Source: Levilactobacillus hammesii DSM 16381 (GTDB taxonomy: Bacteria; Bacillota; Bacilli; Lactobacillales; Lactobacillaceae). Taken from it: a DNA stretch of 36,365 nt. Positions 15,758-24,797 of this stretch are shown here, piece by piece (within the stretch, counting starts at the first letter, position 1; every line of letters begins with the position of its first letter). The stretch spans positions 226,769 through 263,133 of the forward strand of contig NZ_AZFS01000061.1 of the NCBI RefSeq assembly GCF_001434395.1, written 5' to 3'. Both the position numbers and the translations under genes were made by a program. The notes below the pieces were generated by a model. It worked only from the letters and a program-made list of their open reading frames with translations. It was not told the origin of the DNA and ran no database searches.

Positions 15758-18046
15758 TTGAAGTTTACTAATGGTTATTGGTTAACTCGTAAAGAGTACG
15801 ACGTTAACTCACCGGCTGAAGCATTCGAAGCTGAAAAGGATGGCAAGACCTTAAATGTCTACGCCCCTTACAAGCGTATCAACACACGAGGGGACGAATT
15901 AAACCTTGGGATGAGCACAATCAAGCTCACCTCCCCGGTTGAAAATGTGATTGGTGTCAAGCTAACGCATTTCGATCAAGATACCAAAGGCCCTTCATAT
16001 GAACTCAACGACTTAGACCCTGACGTCAACATTGACGTGACGGATAAAAAGGCATCATTGACTAGTGGCGACTTAACCGTCTCCTTACCACTTCGGCAAC
16101 AATTCGACATGGAATTTACGGCTAACGGCAAAGTCATTACGGCTTCCCGGAACAAGGCTCAAGGTGAAATCTTGAACCATGACACCAACGTGCACTACAT
16201 GCGCGAACAACTCTCTGTCGGCGTCGAAGACAAAATTTATGGTCTAGGCGAACGGTTTGGTAACTTCATTAAGAACGGTCAAGAAGTGAAGATTACGAAC
16301 CAAGATGGTGGGACTGCCTCTGAACAATCCTACAAGAACATCCCCTTCTATCTGACGGATGCCGGCTACGGGGTCTTCGTTGACGAACCCCAAACGGTTG
16401 ATTTTGAAGTTACCTCCGAAAACGTTGACCGGGTTCAATTCAGTTCAGAAGGCGAATCCTTACAATACTACGTCATCTATGGCCCAACACCACAGGAAAT
16501 CTTGCACCGTTACACCGAGTTAACGGGTAACATGCAATTACCACCGGCATGGTCATTTGGTCTCTGGCTGACGACTTCCTTCACGACGGACTACAGTGAA
16601 GCCACCGTATTGAAGTTCATCGATGGCATGAAGGATCACAACATTCCATTGGATGTCTTTCACTTTGATTGCTTCTGGCAAAAGGGCTTTGAATGGTCCA
16701 ACATGGAATGGGACCGCGATGAATTCCCTGACCCAGAGGGCTTAATCAAGAAGATCCATGACCGTGGAATCAAGGTCTGTGTTTGGATCAACCCTTACAT
16801 CGCCCAAAAGGGTAAGATGTTCGAGGAAGGCAAGAAGAACGGTTACTTCATCAAGCGTGAAAATGGCAATATTTGGCAATGGGATCTCTGGCAAGCCGGC
16901 AATGCCTTTGTTGACTTCACCAACCCGGACGCCGTTAAGTGGTACAAGAGCAAGTTAAAGGCCCTGCTTGACATGGGTGTCGACTGCTTTAAGACTGACT
17001 TCGGTGAACGAATTCCCGTTGACGATGCGGTCTTCTTTGACGGCTCCGATCCAAAACGCGAACACAACTACTACACGTTGCAATACAACAAGGCCGTCTT
17101 CGATACCATCGAAGAAAACAAGGGTAAGGGCGAGGCCGTTGTCTTCGCCCGTTCCGCTACCGTTGGCTCCCAGAAGTACCCCGTACACTGGGGTGGTGAC
17201 GCCTTATCTAACTTCAAGAACATGGCCGACACCTTGCATGGTGGGCTGTCCTTCCTGAGTTCTGGATTTGCCTTTTGGAGTCATGATATTGGTGGGTTCG
17301 AAGATGGTCCCGACACGCCAACGCCAGATCTGTACAAGCGCTGGACCCAATTTGGTCTGTTGTCTTCCCACAGTCGTTACCATGGGAGCAATGTTTACCG
17401 GGTGCCATGGAACTTCGATGATGAAGCCGTTGAAAACACGCGGAAGTTCGTCAACTTAAAGCTTTCCTTGATGCCTTACCTCTACACGCAAGCTGCCCAC
17501 GATACCGCCTATGGTAACCCCTTGATGCGGCCAATGTGGTTCAACTTCACGTCAGATCGGACTGCGCACACGTTGGATAACCAATACATGTTTGGGACCC
17601 AACTGTTAGTCGCCCCCGTCTTCAATCCTGAAGGTCACGTCAACTTCTACCTACCAGCCGGCAAGTGGACCAGCATCATCAATGATGACGAAACCTATGA
17701 CGTTACCGATGGCAAGTGGATCAGCAAGGATTACGGCGAATTGGATCTGCCTGTATTGGCCCGCGACAACACGATCCTTTTGCGGAATCCTAAGGCCGTT
17801 CACGCTGACTATGACTTTACGAAGGACCTAGACATCAACTTGTACGACATGCATGAGGGTGTCACGTCCGTTGCTGTCGTCAATCAAAAGGGGCAGGATG
17901 CTGGTAAGGTTACGGTCGACCGGTCTGGTAACCAATTAAAGGTCACCACTTCTGGTCTGACTGGCTCCGCCACCATCTACGTTCATGAAAATGGCCAAGT
18001 TACTAAGGCAGCGCTCGATGGCAGTAACGCCACGATTACGCTCTAA
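15758..18046 (+). CDS. xylQ: alpha-xylosidase, GH31
   Basis: This 762-residue intracellular glycoside hydrolase family 31 alpha-xylosidase splits isoprimeverose and similar alpha-xylosides into xylose and glucose after import by XylP. The nucleophile motif CFKTDFGERIP has Asp414 and HWGGDALSN has the acid/base Asp481, almost exactly the positions in E. coli YicI. The N-terminal beta-sandwich begins MKFTNGYWLTRKEY, as in YicI and XylQ, and C-terminal beta domains follow the barrel. I chose TTG 15758 because AGGAAG lies eight bases before it and gives the family-typical start; the GTG at 15749 is too close to that site. There is no signal peptide. Confidence 0.9.
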   Translation: MKFTNGYWLTRKEYDVNSPAEAFEAEKDGKTLNVYAPYKRINTRGDELNLGMSTIKLTSPVENVIGVKLTHFDQDTKGPSYELNDLDPDVNIDVTDKKASLTSGDLTVSLPLRQQFDMEFTANGKVITASRNKAQGEILNHDTNVHYMREQLSVGVEDKIYGLGERFGNFIKNGQEVKITNQDGGTASEQSYKNIPFYLTDAGYGVFVDEPQTVDFEVTSENVDRVQFSSEGESLQYYVIYGPTPQEILHRYTELTGNMQLPPAWSFGLWLTTSFTTDYSEATVLKFIDGMKDHNIPLDVFHFDCFWQKGFEWSNMEWDRDEFPDPEGLIKKIHDRGIKVCVWINPYIAQKGKMFEEGKKNGYFIKRENGNIWQWDLWQAGNAFVDFTNPDAVKWYKSKLKALLDMGVDCFKTDFGERIPVDDAVFFDGSDPKREHNYYTLQYNKAVFDTIEENKGKGEAVVFARSATVGSQKYPVHWGGDALSNFKNMADTLHGGLSFLSSGFAFWSHDIGGFEDGPDTPTPDLYKRWTQFGLLSSHSRYHGSNVYRVPWNFDDEAVENTRKFVNLKLSLMPYLYTQAAHDTAYGNPLMRPMWFNFTSDRTAHTLDNQYMFGTQLLVAPVFNPEGHVNFYLPAGKWTSIINDDETYDVTDGKWISKDYGELDLPVLARDNTILLRNPKAVHADYDFTKDLDINLYDMHEGVTSVAVVNQKGQDAGKVTVDRSGNQLKVTTSGLTGSATIYVHENGQVTKAALDGSNATITL

Positions 18047-18082
18047 TACGGTCGTTGTTTCAACAATTTAACTTGCATTTCA

Positions 18083-18122
18083 CGAAGCACGATTGCCAGC
18101 TCTGTTGGTGACCGTGCTTTTT
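18083..18122. terminator. terminator of xylQ, possibly bidirectional
   Basis: AAGCACG and CGTGCTT are perfect arms with an imperfect inner helix and Ts after the right arm. The convergent exonuclease-like gene ends four bases further on, so both genes may use it. Confidence 0.65.
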
Positions 18123-18125
18123 GAG

Positions 18126-19364
18126 TTACACGCGTGTCGCCTGTTGAACCGCCCGCCAAACCGTACTGGTACTAACCCCAAACTGTTGGGCGATCTCCCG
18201 GTAGGTCCGCCCCGCGGACCGTAACTGACAAAAGGTCGTCGCGGTCGGCACCAACTGCTGGGACGTTGAAACCGCCGGTATGACGGCAGGCGATGTCCCG
18301 CATGTGGCCGGCCGGGGTTGTGCCAAAATCACGGGCTGGGTTTCCTGGATCTTCGCCAACGCATTCACCACGCAATGCGTCGTCTGCGCGTCCCATAACG
18401 CATTGTGTTGGTGCGGATTGAAGATATTCAATAGCCCAGCCACCCCGTTTAACGGTAAAAAGTGATGGGCATCCTTCTTCGCATGATTACTGCGATTAAT
18501 CACCAAGTTGGTGTACGCACTTCCATCAAAGACGACCAAGGACTTTCCCAGCAGCATTTGCTCGGCCACCGAAAATTCGGCGAAATGCGTCGCCAACGCG
18601 TGACGCAATAACCGCAGATCATTGCTCTGATCCCAAAATACAAGCGGTAACTGACGGGCAATCACTTTGTGGATAAAGTCCTTCAAAACGCGCACTGGGC
18701 TGGCCTGTGTCTCATATTCAGCCAGCGTTAACTGCGTTTCTTTTAGCCCACGCAGCTTGATCTCTGCCGAAAAGTTAGCGTTATCCAAATACCGATTAAA
18801 AAACAGATCCATCGCTTGATTACCTGCAAACCCCAACACCGCCAGCTGAAAGATCCCCGCTTTCTCCCCTAGAACGGACACCCGGCGTTGAACCAACGTA
18901 TCACCCTGACGTTGCGAGCCAAACAGGATTCCAAACTCACAATCGATCACCGCATAGCGCTCTGGAATAGCCGTTAAAGTTGTCACCTTAGGAAAAACGG
19001 CCGCCAAATGCTGTCGAAACTGATCCGTCACCGGTGTTGCCGTGGTCGTAGGTAAGACGTAACCATAGCGTTTCAACAGTGTGCCCACACTCCCATCATC
19101 GGCATCCGTGCCGTAATTCACAATTTTCTTCGCCCCCAGTGTCAGGCAATGGCCCGAAGTTGATTTGATTACAAACCGCTGATGTGGATCGATTGTAATC
19201 TGCGTAATCTCACCCCAACTCGCAAAATTTTTGGCAACCATCAACTGCCCCGAACGGTCGACCTGACAGATGGGATAATCGACGATATAAACAAAGTGAT
19301 TTTCACGTGGTAACCGATCCAGCGCCCGCCTTTCTGCAAACACCACTCTCGCCGTTGCCCTCAA
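18126..19364 (-). CDS. DEDDh exonuclease-like protein with C-terminal helix-turn-helix
   Basis: The product (412 residues) is of unrecognised family. The middle (about 135-335) looks like a DnaQ/RNase T-type DEDDh 3'-5' exonuclease: motif I YAVIDCEFG with D141 and E143, motif II FWDQSNDLRLL with D245 or D249, and motif III HNALWDAQTT with H320 and D325 in the H-x4-D spacing. The C-terminus (about 378-408) is a helix-turn-helix, AGRTYREIAQQFGVSTSTVW, of the resolvase/homeodomain-like kind. Residues 1-130 match nothing I know. The start is TTG 19364, five bases after GGAG; later GTG codons are possible. It is a single gene convergent with xylQ. A nuclease with its own DNA-binding tail is an inference from motifs. 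Confidence 0.6.
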   Translation of the reverse strand: MRATARVVFAERRALDRLPRENHFVYIVDYPICQVDRSGQLMVAKNFASWGEITQITIDPHQRFVIKSTSGHCLTLGAKKIVNYGTDADDGSVGTLLKRYGYVLPTTTATPVTDQFRQHLAAVFPKVTTLTAIPERYAVIDCEFGILFGSQRQGDTLVQRRVSVLGEKAGIFQLAVLGFAGNQAMDLFFNRYLDNANFSAEIKLRGLKETQLTLAEYETQASPVRVLKDFIHKVIARQLPLVFWDQSNDLRLLRHALATHFAEFSVAEQMLLGKSLVVFDGSAYTNLVINRSNHAKKDAHHFLPLNGVAGLLNIFNPHQHNALWDAQTTHCVVNALAKIQETQPVILAQPRPATCGTSPAVIPAVSTSQQLVPTATTFCQLRSAGRTYREIAQQFGVSTSTVWRAVQQATRV

Positions 19365-19466
19365 CTCCTCTCCGTAATTTCCAAGTATGCCTAGCTTACC
19401 GGATAATTTTTCAGAAAGCCACTAAAATGCTTAATAAAGTTAATTATAAAATAAGTTACATAAATA

Positions 19467-19507
19467 GAGACGACCAGACGGTGCTAACTGACCGTCTTGG
19501 TCGTCTC
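19467..19507 (-). terminator. terminator-like hairpin after the beta-lactamase-like gene
   Basis: GAGACGACC-AGACGGT pairs with ACCGTCTTGGTCGTCTC with one bulged base. On the minus strand it follows the gene ending at 19535; the U run is weak. Confidence 0.5.
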
Positions 19508-19534
19508 CAACTTAATATTACCGCAGCTTTTACG

Positions 19535-20350
19535 TCAACGATGTGTATTCAAATAGGTAACCGTATCCCGTCCCAACCGATTCATCGCGCGGTATTGCTG
19601 GTATTGGTTGCCCTGCTGCGCCATCACACCAATCGTATACGTCCCCTGCTTAGTCTTAAAAAGACTGGCATCGTTCTGAACGCCCTTAGCAGGAAACTCA
19701 CCGGTCTTGTTGTATACCGCAGCATGCTTAACCTGTTTGGGCAGCTTTGAATGGTTCTTGCAATGATGTAGTAGCGTCATCATTTTTTGATCGTATGTCT
19801 TACCTAACAATTGGTTACGACTCGTCAGCGTTAAAAATCGAGTCAGGTCATTAACCGACGTGTAATTGTCATGTCCCTGCTGTAGCGCCCGTGTATCCAA
19901 CATGTAGCGTCGCAAATGTGACTGTTTAAAACCGTACTGCCGCATGACCTGATTGACGCGTTTAAAACCACCCAGCCGCTGAATCAGCCGATTAGTGGCC
20001 GCGTTATCCGAATTGTGAATCATCCGTGCCAGGTCTCGCTTCACCGTCCGCGTCAATTTCAGATGGTGGGTCTTAACCCGCTGAAAGACGGTTAACATGA
20101 CATAGACCTTGATCGTACTGGCTGACCGTTGGCCCCGAACCTTGTGATTGCCCGTGGTCACCGCCAGTGGCTGGTCCCCAAGACGCGTGACTTTAACGGA
20201 CCACCGGCCATGCACGGGCTTCATGTCACGCTTGATAAGTCGCTTAATTGCTGCTTGTTCATGACTCACGGTCATCGCTTCAGCCGTAGTCGCTGGGATG
20301 AGAAGTCCCCAGCCAACGACTAGTGTCACTAGTAATTTTATGTATCGCAT
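19535..20350 (-). CDS. secreted class A beta-lactamase-like serine hydrolase
   Basis: This 271-residue protein has a signal peptide (MRYIKLLVTLVVGWGLLIPA.., cleavage near AEA-M, residues 23-26). It shows the serine acyl-transferase motifs of the class A beta-lactamase/DD-peptidase fold: SxxK as S78-T-I-K81, SDN at 114-116, and KTG at 215-217. I see no Glu166-type ExxLN motif in the expected loop, so it probably does not destroy beta-lactams and may act on or sense peptidoglycan. ATG has GGAGGAG five bases upstream. It stands alone between a terminator on each side. The protein is rich in basic residues. Confidence 0.8.
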   Translation of the reverse strand: MRYIKLLVTLVVGWGLLIPATTAEAMTVSHEQAAIKRLIKRDMKPVHGRWSVKVTRLGDQPLAVTTGNHKVRGQRSASTIKVYVMLTVFQRVKTHHLKLTRTVKRDLARMIHNSDNAATNRLIQRLGGFKRVNQVMRQYGFKQSHLRRYMLDTRALQQGHDNYTSVNDLTRFLTLTSRNQLLGKTYDQKMMTLLHHCKNHSKLPKQVKHAAVYNKTGEFPAKGVQNDASLFKTKQGTYTIGVMAQQGNQYQQYRAMNRLGRDTVTYLNTHR

Positions 20351-20433
20351 AATTCTCCTCCGTTAAATAACCATCCAATTAATTATCTTATATTTTACGC
20401 GCAAAGCGGCAAAAGCAGTAGACCTAAAAAAAA

Positions 20434-20478
20434 CGTCTAGCCTCATCCCCGCCAAAGGCCAGTAGATGATGCTAGACG
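20434..20478 (-). terminator. intrinsic terminator of the first beta-propeller-like gene
   Basis: CGTCTAGC and GCTAGACG are perfect arms with an adjacent TCATC/GATGA helix. On the minus strand eight Us follow. Confidence 0.9.
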
Positions 20479-20484
20479 ATTTAA

Positions 20485-21585
20485 TTACCAACGCAATGAA
20501 TCACCAACGAAGACTTCTGGCTGATGATTGCTCAAGAGATAGGCCTTTCCGTGGTCGCCAAAGCTCAAGCCCTCAAATTCACGTTTGGAAGCGAAATGGG
20601 TCCATTTCACATCTTGACTAGTCAAATGCCCTCTGCCTGCTAACTTTGCGACTGGTAGACTGGCGATGGACTCATCCGCAACCAAATAAATTCGGTTGTT
20701 ATTGGGATTAAACGCCATACTCTGAACACAGGTACCGGGACCGTGCGCCAACACCTGGCTGGTTAACCGAAAGTCCACATGATGCCGACTGATCTTCCCT
20801 TGATAGATGTACACGCCGCCGGTATCGGGACGCGTCCAGAAGTAAGCCCGCCCCTGGCGATCAAAGGCCAACACGTGCCCACCAGGCACAGCAAAGTCCC
20901 CCGCTCGCAAGCGGAAACGAATCCGATGAATGGGCTGCAACGTCGCCGGACTCAGCTGCTGCAAATAGCCGTATTGATTGACCGGCACCCGTGGCGCGGA
21001 TTCCCGATCACACCACATGTAGAGCTGATGCGTCTTCCAATCGAAGGCCAACGACTGCCCATGACCGGTCACGAAGGCCGGTCCCACCTTGATTGCCGTG
21101 CGGATTTGTCTTTCCTTAGCTGACCGATTGGCTGCCGGCGTATACACGCCCTGAATCTGGCGTGGTGTTGCCTGAAGACTGGCTAAGCGATTCATATTGA
21201 ACCGCACGATACGTCCCCGGTTGTGCCAAGCGGTAGGACAGTACACCACATAGAGATAGCGTCCAACGACCACCATACTCTGGGGATCACCCCAAGCCTC
21301 GTGGTGGTATCCCGGAATCGGGAGCAGGTATTTCGTGGTGAAGGTCACCGCCGCTCCTCGATCACTCGTAATCGTGTTTACCCCGTGCGGATGGACCGCC
21401 TGTGCATAGTGATCTGGTACCGTGACAAAGTGAACCTGCGCATCGTCTAGCGTTCGTCGCGCCACTGGTGCTGCCAAGGCCGCAGACTTTTGATCGACCG
21501 TCGTCATGGCATGTGCCGCGTGGGTTCCTGCCAGGCCCAGACTAAGTCCAACAACTAATGCTCCCCATAAATGAATGCTTCGCAT
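20485..21585 (-). CDS. secreted beta-propeller-like protein, paralogue 1
   Basis: I do not recognise the family of this 366-residue exported protein. A signal peptide ends at about residue 26 (AAHA-M). Five similar segments repeat along the chain: SMVVVGRYLYVVY, SLAFDWKTHQLYMWCD, VLAFDRQGRAYFWT, SMAFNPNNNRIYLVAD and GLSFGDHGKAYLLSN, the spacing and shape expected of beta-propeller blades. YCPTAWHNRGR and MWCDRESAPRVP are conserved with the neighbour and may place two cysteines together. It lies 98 bases downstream of its paralogue on the same strand and ends at a strong terminator, so the two may be cotranscribed. An extracellular binding or wall-associated role is a guess. Confidence 0.6.
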   Translation of the reverse strand: MRSIHLWGALVVGLSLGLAGTHAAHAMTTVDQKSAALAAPVARRTLDDAQVHFVTVPDHYAQAVHPHGVNTITSDRGAAVTFTTKYLLPIPGYHHEAWGDPQSMVVVGRYLYVVYCPTAWHNRGRIVRFNMNRLASLQATPRQIQGVYTPAANRSAKERQIRTAIKVGPAFVTGHGQSLAFDWKTHQLYMWCDRESAPRVPVNQYGYLQQLSPATLQPIHRIRFRLRAGDFAVPGGHVLAFDRQGRAYFWTRPDTGGVYIYQGKISRHHVDFRLTSQVLAHGPGTCVQSMAFNPNNNRIYLVADESIASLPVAKLAGRGHLTSQDVKWTHFASKREFEGLSFGDHGKAYLLSNHQPEVFVGDSLRW

Positions 21586-21683
21586 AACCCATCATCCCCC
21601 AATGTTTTCAGCCAGTATAAGACGCTGATGGGAAAACGGGGCACGAGAGTATTTTTATTTGTCACTCAACTTACTAAGGCTGA

Positions 21684-22772
21684 CTACCAGTTTGTTCGAT
21701 TACTCGTCAGGACCTCCGGATTATGATTACTCAGAAGATAGGCCCGACCATTGCGGGCGAAGGTTAGTCCCTCAAGCTCCCGCTGTGGCGAAAACCGATT
21801 CCATTTCACATTGCTTGAGGTCAGATGCCCCTGACCATTCAGCTTTTTGGCTGGCAGGTTGGCAATCGACCCATCGGCCACCAGATAGAGCTTACCCGTC
21901 CGTGAATTGTACGCCATGCTCTGAACCCGTGTCCCCGGTCCATTTCGCAGGACTTGATGGGTCAGGCGAAACTTGACGTGCTTGGTTGAAATACGGCCCT
22001 TATAGATGTAAACCCGGTGTGTGCTCGGCCGTGTCCAGAAGTAGGCGTTGCCATACTTATCAAACGTCAAGACGTGCCCGCCTGGGACCGCAAACTTGCC
22101 CTGCTTTAATCGAAAACGGATTTTATGCGTGGGCTTCAACTGCCGATTACTGATTTGAGAAATATAGCCATACTGATTCGCTGGCACTCGTGGTGCAGAC
22201 TCTCGATCGCACCACATATACAGGTGATGGTCCTTCCAATTGTAGGCCAGCGACTGGCCATGGCCCGTAACAAAGGCGGGGCCGACCTTGATAGCCCGGC
22301 GGATTGTCCGCGAAGTTCGCCCATTAGAAGTGTACGCCCGTTGAAGTGCTTGAGCGGTCGCATGACTAGCCCCCAGTGCACGTAAGTCATACCGCACCAG
22401 TCGCCCGCGATTCTTCCAAGCCGTTGGGCAATAAATCACATAGAGGTAACGGCCATCCGTGGTCAGGCTTTGCGGATTCCCCCAGGCTTGATGCCGATAC
22501 CCTGGATACGGTAACAGATATTTCGTGGTGAAGTTCACCCGCGACCCCCGCGTACTGCGGATCTGATTGACACCATGGGGATTGCGCGCGTGCTGGTATC
22601 TTTTGGGCACCCCCATATAATGCACAGCGCGATCATTGATGGTCCGCAGCCGCCCAACACTCAGCGCCGATGATCGCTGGTGGACGATGCGCGTCGCTTG
22701 CGCTGAAATTCCTGACAACATGCCTAGAACTAGCCCCACCAGAATGGCCAATCCTACTTGTAACCTTTTCAC
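21684..22772 (-). CDS. secreted beta-propeller-like protein, paralogue 2
   Basis: This paralogue of the adjacent downstream gene has about 362 residues and the same blade-like repeats (for example SLTTDGRYLYVIY, SLAYNWKDHHLYMWCD, VLTFDKYGNAYFWT, SMAYNSRTGKLYLVAD). It has a signal peptide, cleavage near AQA-T. VGPAFVTGHGQSLA and MWCDRESAPRVPxNQYGY are identical or nearly so in both. The protein is strongly basic (many Arg, Lys and His), which would favour binding to the anionic wall. ATG 22778 has AGG only three bases before it, so GTG 22772 (spacing eight) is preferred. There is no terminator before paralogue 1. Function unknown; a bacteriocin-like helveticin J relation was considered and not supported. 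Confidence 0.6.
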   Translation of the reverse strand: MKRLQVGLAILVGLVLGMLSGISAQATRIVHQRSSALSVGRLRTINDRAVHYMGVPKRYQHARNPHGVNQIRSTRGSRVNFTTKYLLPYPGYRHQAWGNPQSLTTDGRYLYVIYCPTAWKNRGRLVRYDLRALGASHATAQALQRAYTSNGRTSRTIRRAIKVGPAFVTGHGQSLAYNWKDHHLYMWCDRESAPRVPANQYGYISQISNRQLKPTHKIRFRLKQGKFAVPGGHVLTFDKYGNAYFWTRPSTHRVYIYKGRISTKHVKFRLTHQVLRNGPGTRVQSMAYNSRTGKLYLVADGSIANLPAKKLNGQGHLTSSNVKWNRFSPQRELEGLTFARNGRAYLLSNHNPEVLTSNRTNW

Positions 22773-22950
22773 AACCATTTTCCTTTCTAAATTAATTTAA
22801 TTCTGATAACAATCATCAATACTATTAAGTGTAACGCACCTGTCCTTTTACAGCCACTAAGAGCCCCTCGTTCGGTTGGTCACCGTGATTGCGCGGTCTC
22901 GACCACCTTTTCTCAAGTGATCTGGAAATTAGTAGCACCGTCCCGGGGTC

Positions 22951-22979
22951 TTGGTGTACAGTAAGGGAGTACACATATT
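22951..22979 (+). promoter_or_regulatory. luxS promoter with inverted repeat in the spacer
   Basis: TTGGTG (22951-22956) and CATATT (22974-22979) are 17 bases apart. GTGTAC (22954-22959) and GTACAC (22969-22974) form a perfect inverted repeat with nine bases between, placed across the spacer where a repressor would block polymerase. Confidence 0.5.
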
Positions 22980-23003
22980 TTTAATAAGGGAGTTGGCACA
23001 ATA

Positions 23004-23477
23004 ATGGCAAAAGTTGAAAGTTTTACTCTAGATCACACCGCTGTTAAGGCACCTTACGTACGTTTGATTACGCGCGAAACTGGAACAAAGGGTGACGTTA
23101 TCTCGAACTTTGATTTACGATTAGTTCAACCTAACACCAACGCAATTCCAACGGCCGGGCTACATACGATCGAACACTTATTAGCCGGTTACCTCCGCGA
23201 CGAAATGAACGGCGTCATTGACTGCTCACCATTTGGCTGTCGGACCGGATTCCACCTGATTACTTGGGGTGAACAATCCACCGAAGAAGTTGCCAAGGCC
23301 TTGAAGGTGGCCCTTCACCGGATTGCCTTTGATACCGAATGGAAAGACGTCCAAGGCACTGACAAGTACAGCTGTGGAAATTACCGTGACCACAGTCTCT
23401 TCTCTGCTAAGGAATGGTGCAAGGATATTCTCGACAAGGGGATCTCTAAGGACCCATTCAAGCGCGAAGTCATCTAG
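23004..23477 (+). CDS. luxS: S-ribosylhomocysteine lyase
   Basis: LuxS (157 residues) is the cytoplasmic metalloenzyme that splits S-ribosylhomocysteine into homocysteine and DPD, the precursor of autoinducer-2, in the activated methyl cycle. The metal site HTIEH (H54, H58) with C124 and the catalytic Cys in PFGCRTG (C79) are all present. Length is normal. ATG 23004 has GGGAG about 11 bases upstream, slightly long. The gene is monocistronic, with a perfect terminator; no pfs/mtn or methionine genes are adjacent. Confidence 0.97.
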   Translation: MAKVESFTLDHTAVKAPYVRLITRETGTKGDVISNFDLRLVQPNTNAIPTAGLHTIEHLLAGYLRDEMNGVIDCSPFGCRTGFHLITWGEQSTEEVAKALKVALHRIAFDTEWKDVQGTDKYSCGNYRDHSLFSAKEWCKDILDKGISKDPFKREVI

Positions 23478-23509
23478 TTAAACACACAGACGGAATGTCG
23501 TAAATAATC

Positions 23510-23552
23510 AAAAAGGTGGTCCCGGCGCATAGGCGTTGGGGACCACCTTTTT
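23510..23552 (+). terminator. intrinsic terminator of luxS
   Basis: AAAAAGGTGGTCCC and GGGACCACCTTTTT are perfect inverted arms ending in a T run. Confidence 0.9.
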
Positions 23553-23701
23553 GAGTCGGCCCTTACCCAAGATTCTAAAGGTTTCGTTTCAATTCGGTTA
23601 AGATCACTAAGAAACCGTGAAAACTAAACGCCAGATGCCCCACCTTCACCCGGTATGGCTATACTAGGTTGCGGATTAAGTGATTCAGGGGAGGTCTTAT
23701 C

Positions 23702-24700
23702 ATGCAAAATACACCATTACCACCACGTCAACGTCAGTTTACCCACCGGCATCATCGTCTCCGCCACTGGCTGCTCGCCATCAGTAGCCTGTTGCTCATT
23801 GGCGGTGGCATTTACGGGTGGCACGCTTGGCAAGCCGCCCAGACGACCTTTTCGCACACTTATCGGGCCGACGGGCTCAAACCAAACGATCAGGCCCTCG
23901 CGAGTGGCAAGCCCTTCGCCATTCTTCTATTGGGCACGGATACCGGGGCACTGGGACGTCACGATGTGGGCCGTACCGACACCATGATTGTGGCAACCAT
24001 CAACCCTAAGCAACAAACCGCCAAGCTCACCAGCATTCCCCGAGATACCTTGGTCAACATCTATGGGAGCCAACAGGATGAGGAAAAGATTAACGCCGCT
24101 TATCCCCTGTATGGCGCACAAACGACCGTTAAAACCGTGGAGCACCTGGTTAATATTCCAATTAGCTACTATGTTCTCCTCAACATGGGCGGCCTGAAAA
24201 AGATGATCAACGCGGTCGGCGGCGTTACCGTTAACCCGCTTCTGACCTTCCATTACGAGCAGGCCAACGTGGTCAAGGGCCATAAGATCCATCTCAATGG
24301 GGCCAGTGCACTGGCTTACTCACGAATGCGTGATCAGGATCCTCTGGGTGACTATGGCCGCCAGGCACGCCAACGCCAAATCATTAAGGCCTTAGTCCTC
24401 AAGGAGGCCAGCCTGAGCTCATTGACCCGGTACCGCTCTGTTCTGGACTCACTCAGTGACAACTTGCAGACCAACCTCACCTTCAACGACCTCATGTGGC
24501 TACGTGCCAAGGATGGCCATACCAGCCGCCACATCCAGTCGCAAACCCTGCAAGGTGAAAATGCCACGCTGAATGGTATCGACTATCAGATTGCCCCGCA
24601 GGCCGAAATCAACAAGGTGTCAGCCGATCTGCGGCAGGCATTGGGCTTAACGCCCCGCAATACTTTCCAATCAGACGCCCTAGAACCGGCTGGCTTTTAA
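23702..24700 (+). CDS. LCP (LytR-CpsA-Psr) family wall-polymer ligase
   Basis: This 332-residue membrane-anchored enzyme of the LCP family attaches wall teichoic acid or other anionic polymers from undecaprenyl-pyrophosphate to peptidoglycan. A basic cytoplasmic tail is followed by one membrane helix (WLLAISSLLLIGGGIYGW, about 25-42), then the external LCP domain. LLLGTDTGALGRHDVGRTDTM carries the conserved Asp and Arg residues, and SIPRDTLV the Arg of the phosphate site. ATG 23702 has GGGGAGG eight bases upstream. A -10-like TATACT is at 23660. It is monocistronic. Which polymer it ligates cannot be told. Confidence 0.88.
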   Translation: MQNTPLPPRQRQFTHRHHRLRHWLLAISSLLLIGGGIYGWHAWQAAQTTFSHTYRADGLKPNDQALASGKPFAILLLGTDTGALGRHDVGRTDTMIVATINPKQQTAKLTSIPRDTLVNIYGSQQDEEKINAAYPLYGAQTTVKTVEHLVNIPISYYVLLNMGGLKKMINAVGGVTVNPLLTFHYEQANVVKGHKIHLNGASALAYSRMRDQDPLGDYGRQARQRQIIKALVLKEASLSSLTRYRSVLDSLSDNLQTNLTFNDLMWLRAKDGHTSRHIQSQTLQGENATLNGIDYQIAPQAEINKVSADLRQALGLTPRNTFQSDALEPAGF

Positions 24701-24720
24701 TCGCAGCCCATCACGCGTCT

Positions 24721-24773
24721 AAAAAAGTCTCGTTTCGCGGCACCTAATTTGCCGTGAAACGAGACTTTTTTTA
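24721..24773 (+). terminator. terminator of the LCP gene
   Basis: AGTCTCGTTTCGCGGCA pairs with TGCCGTGAAACGAGACT with one mismatch; Ts follow on the plus strand and As precede it, so it also serves the convergent gene. Confidence 0.9.
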
Positions 24774-24797
24774 ATGACGCATAACTGTCGACCGCAT

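Noticed and set aside
20485-22772. Helveticin J-type bacteriocins
   Set aside because: Apart from propeller-like blade patterns the sequences share no clear motif with helveticin J as I recall it.
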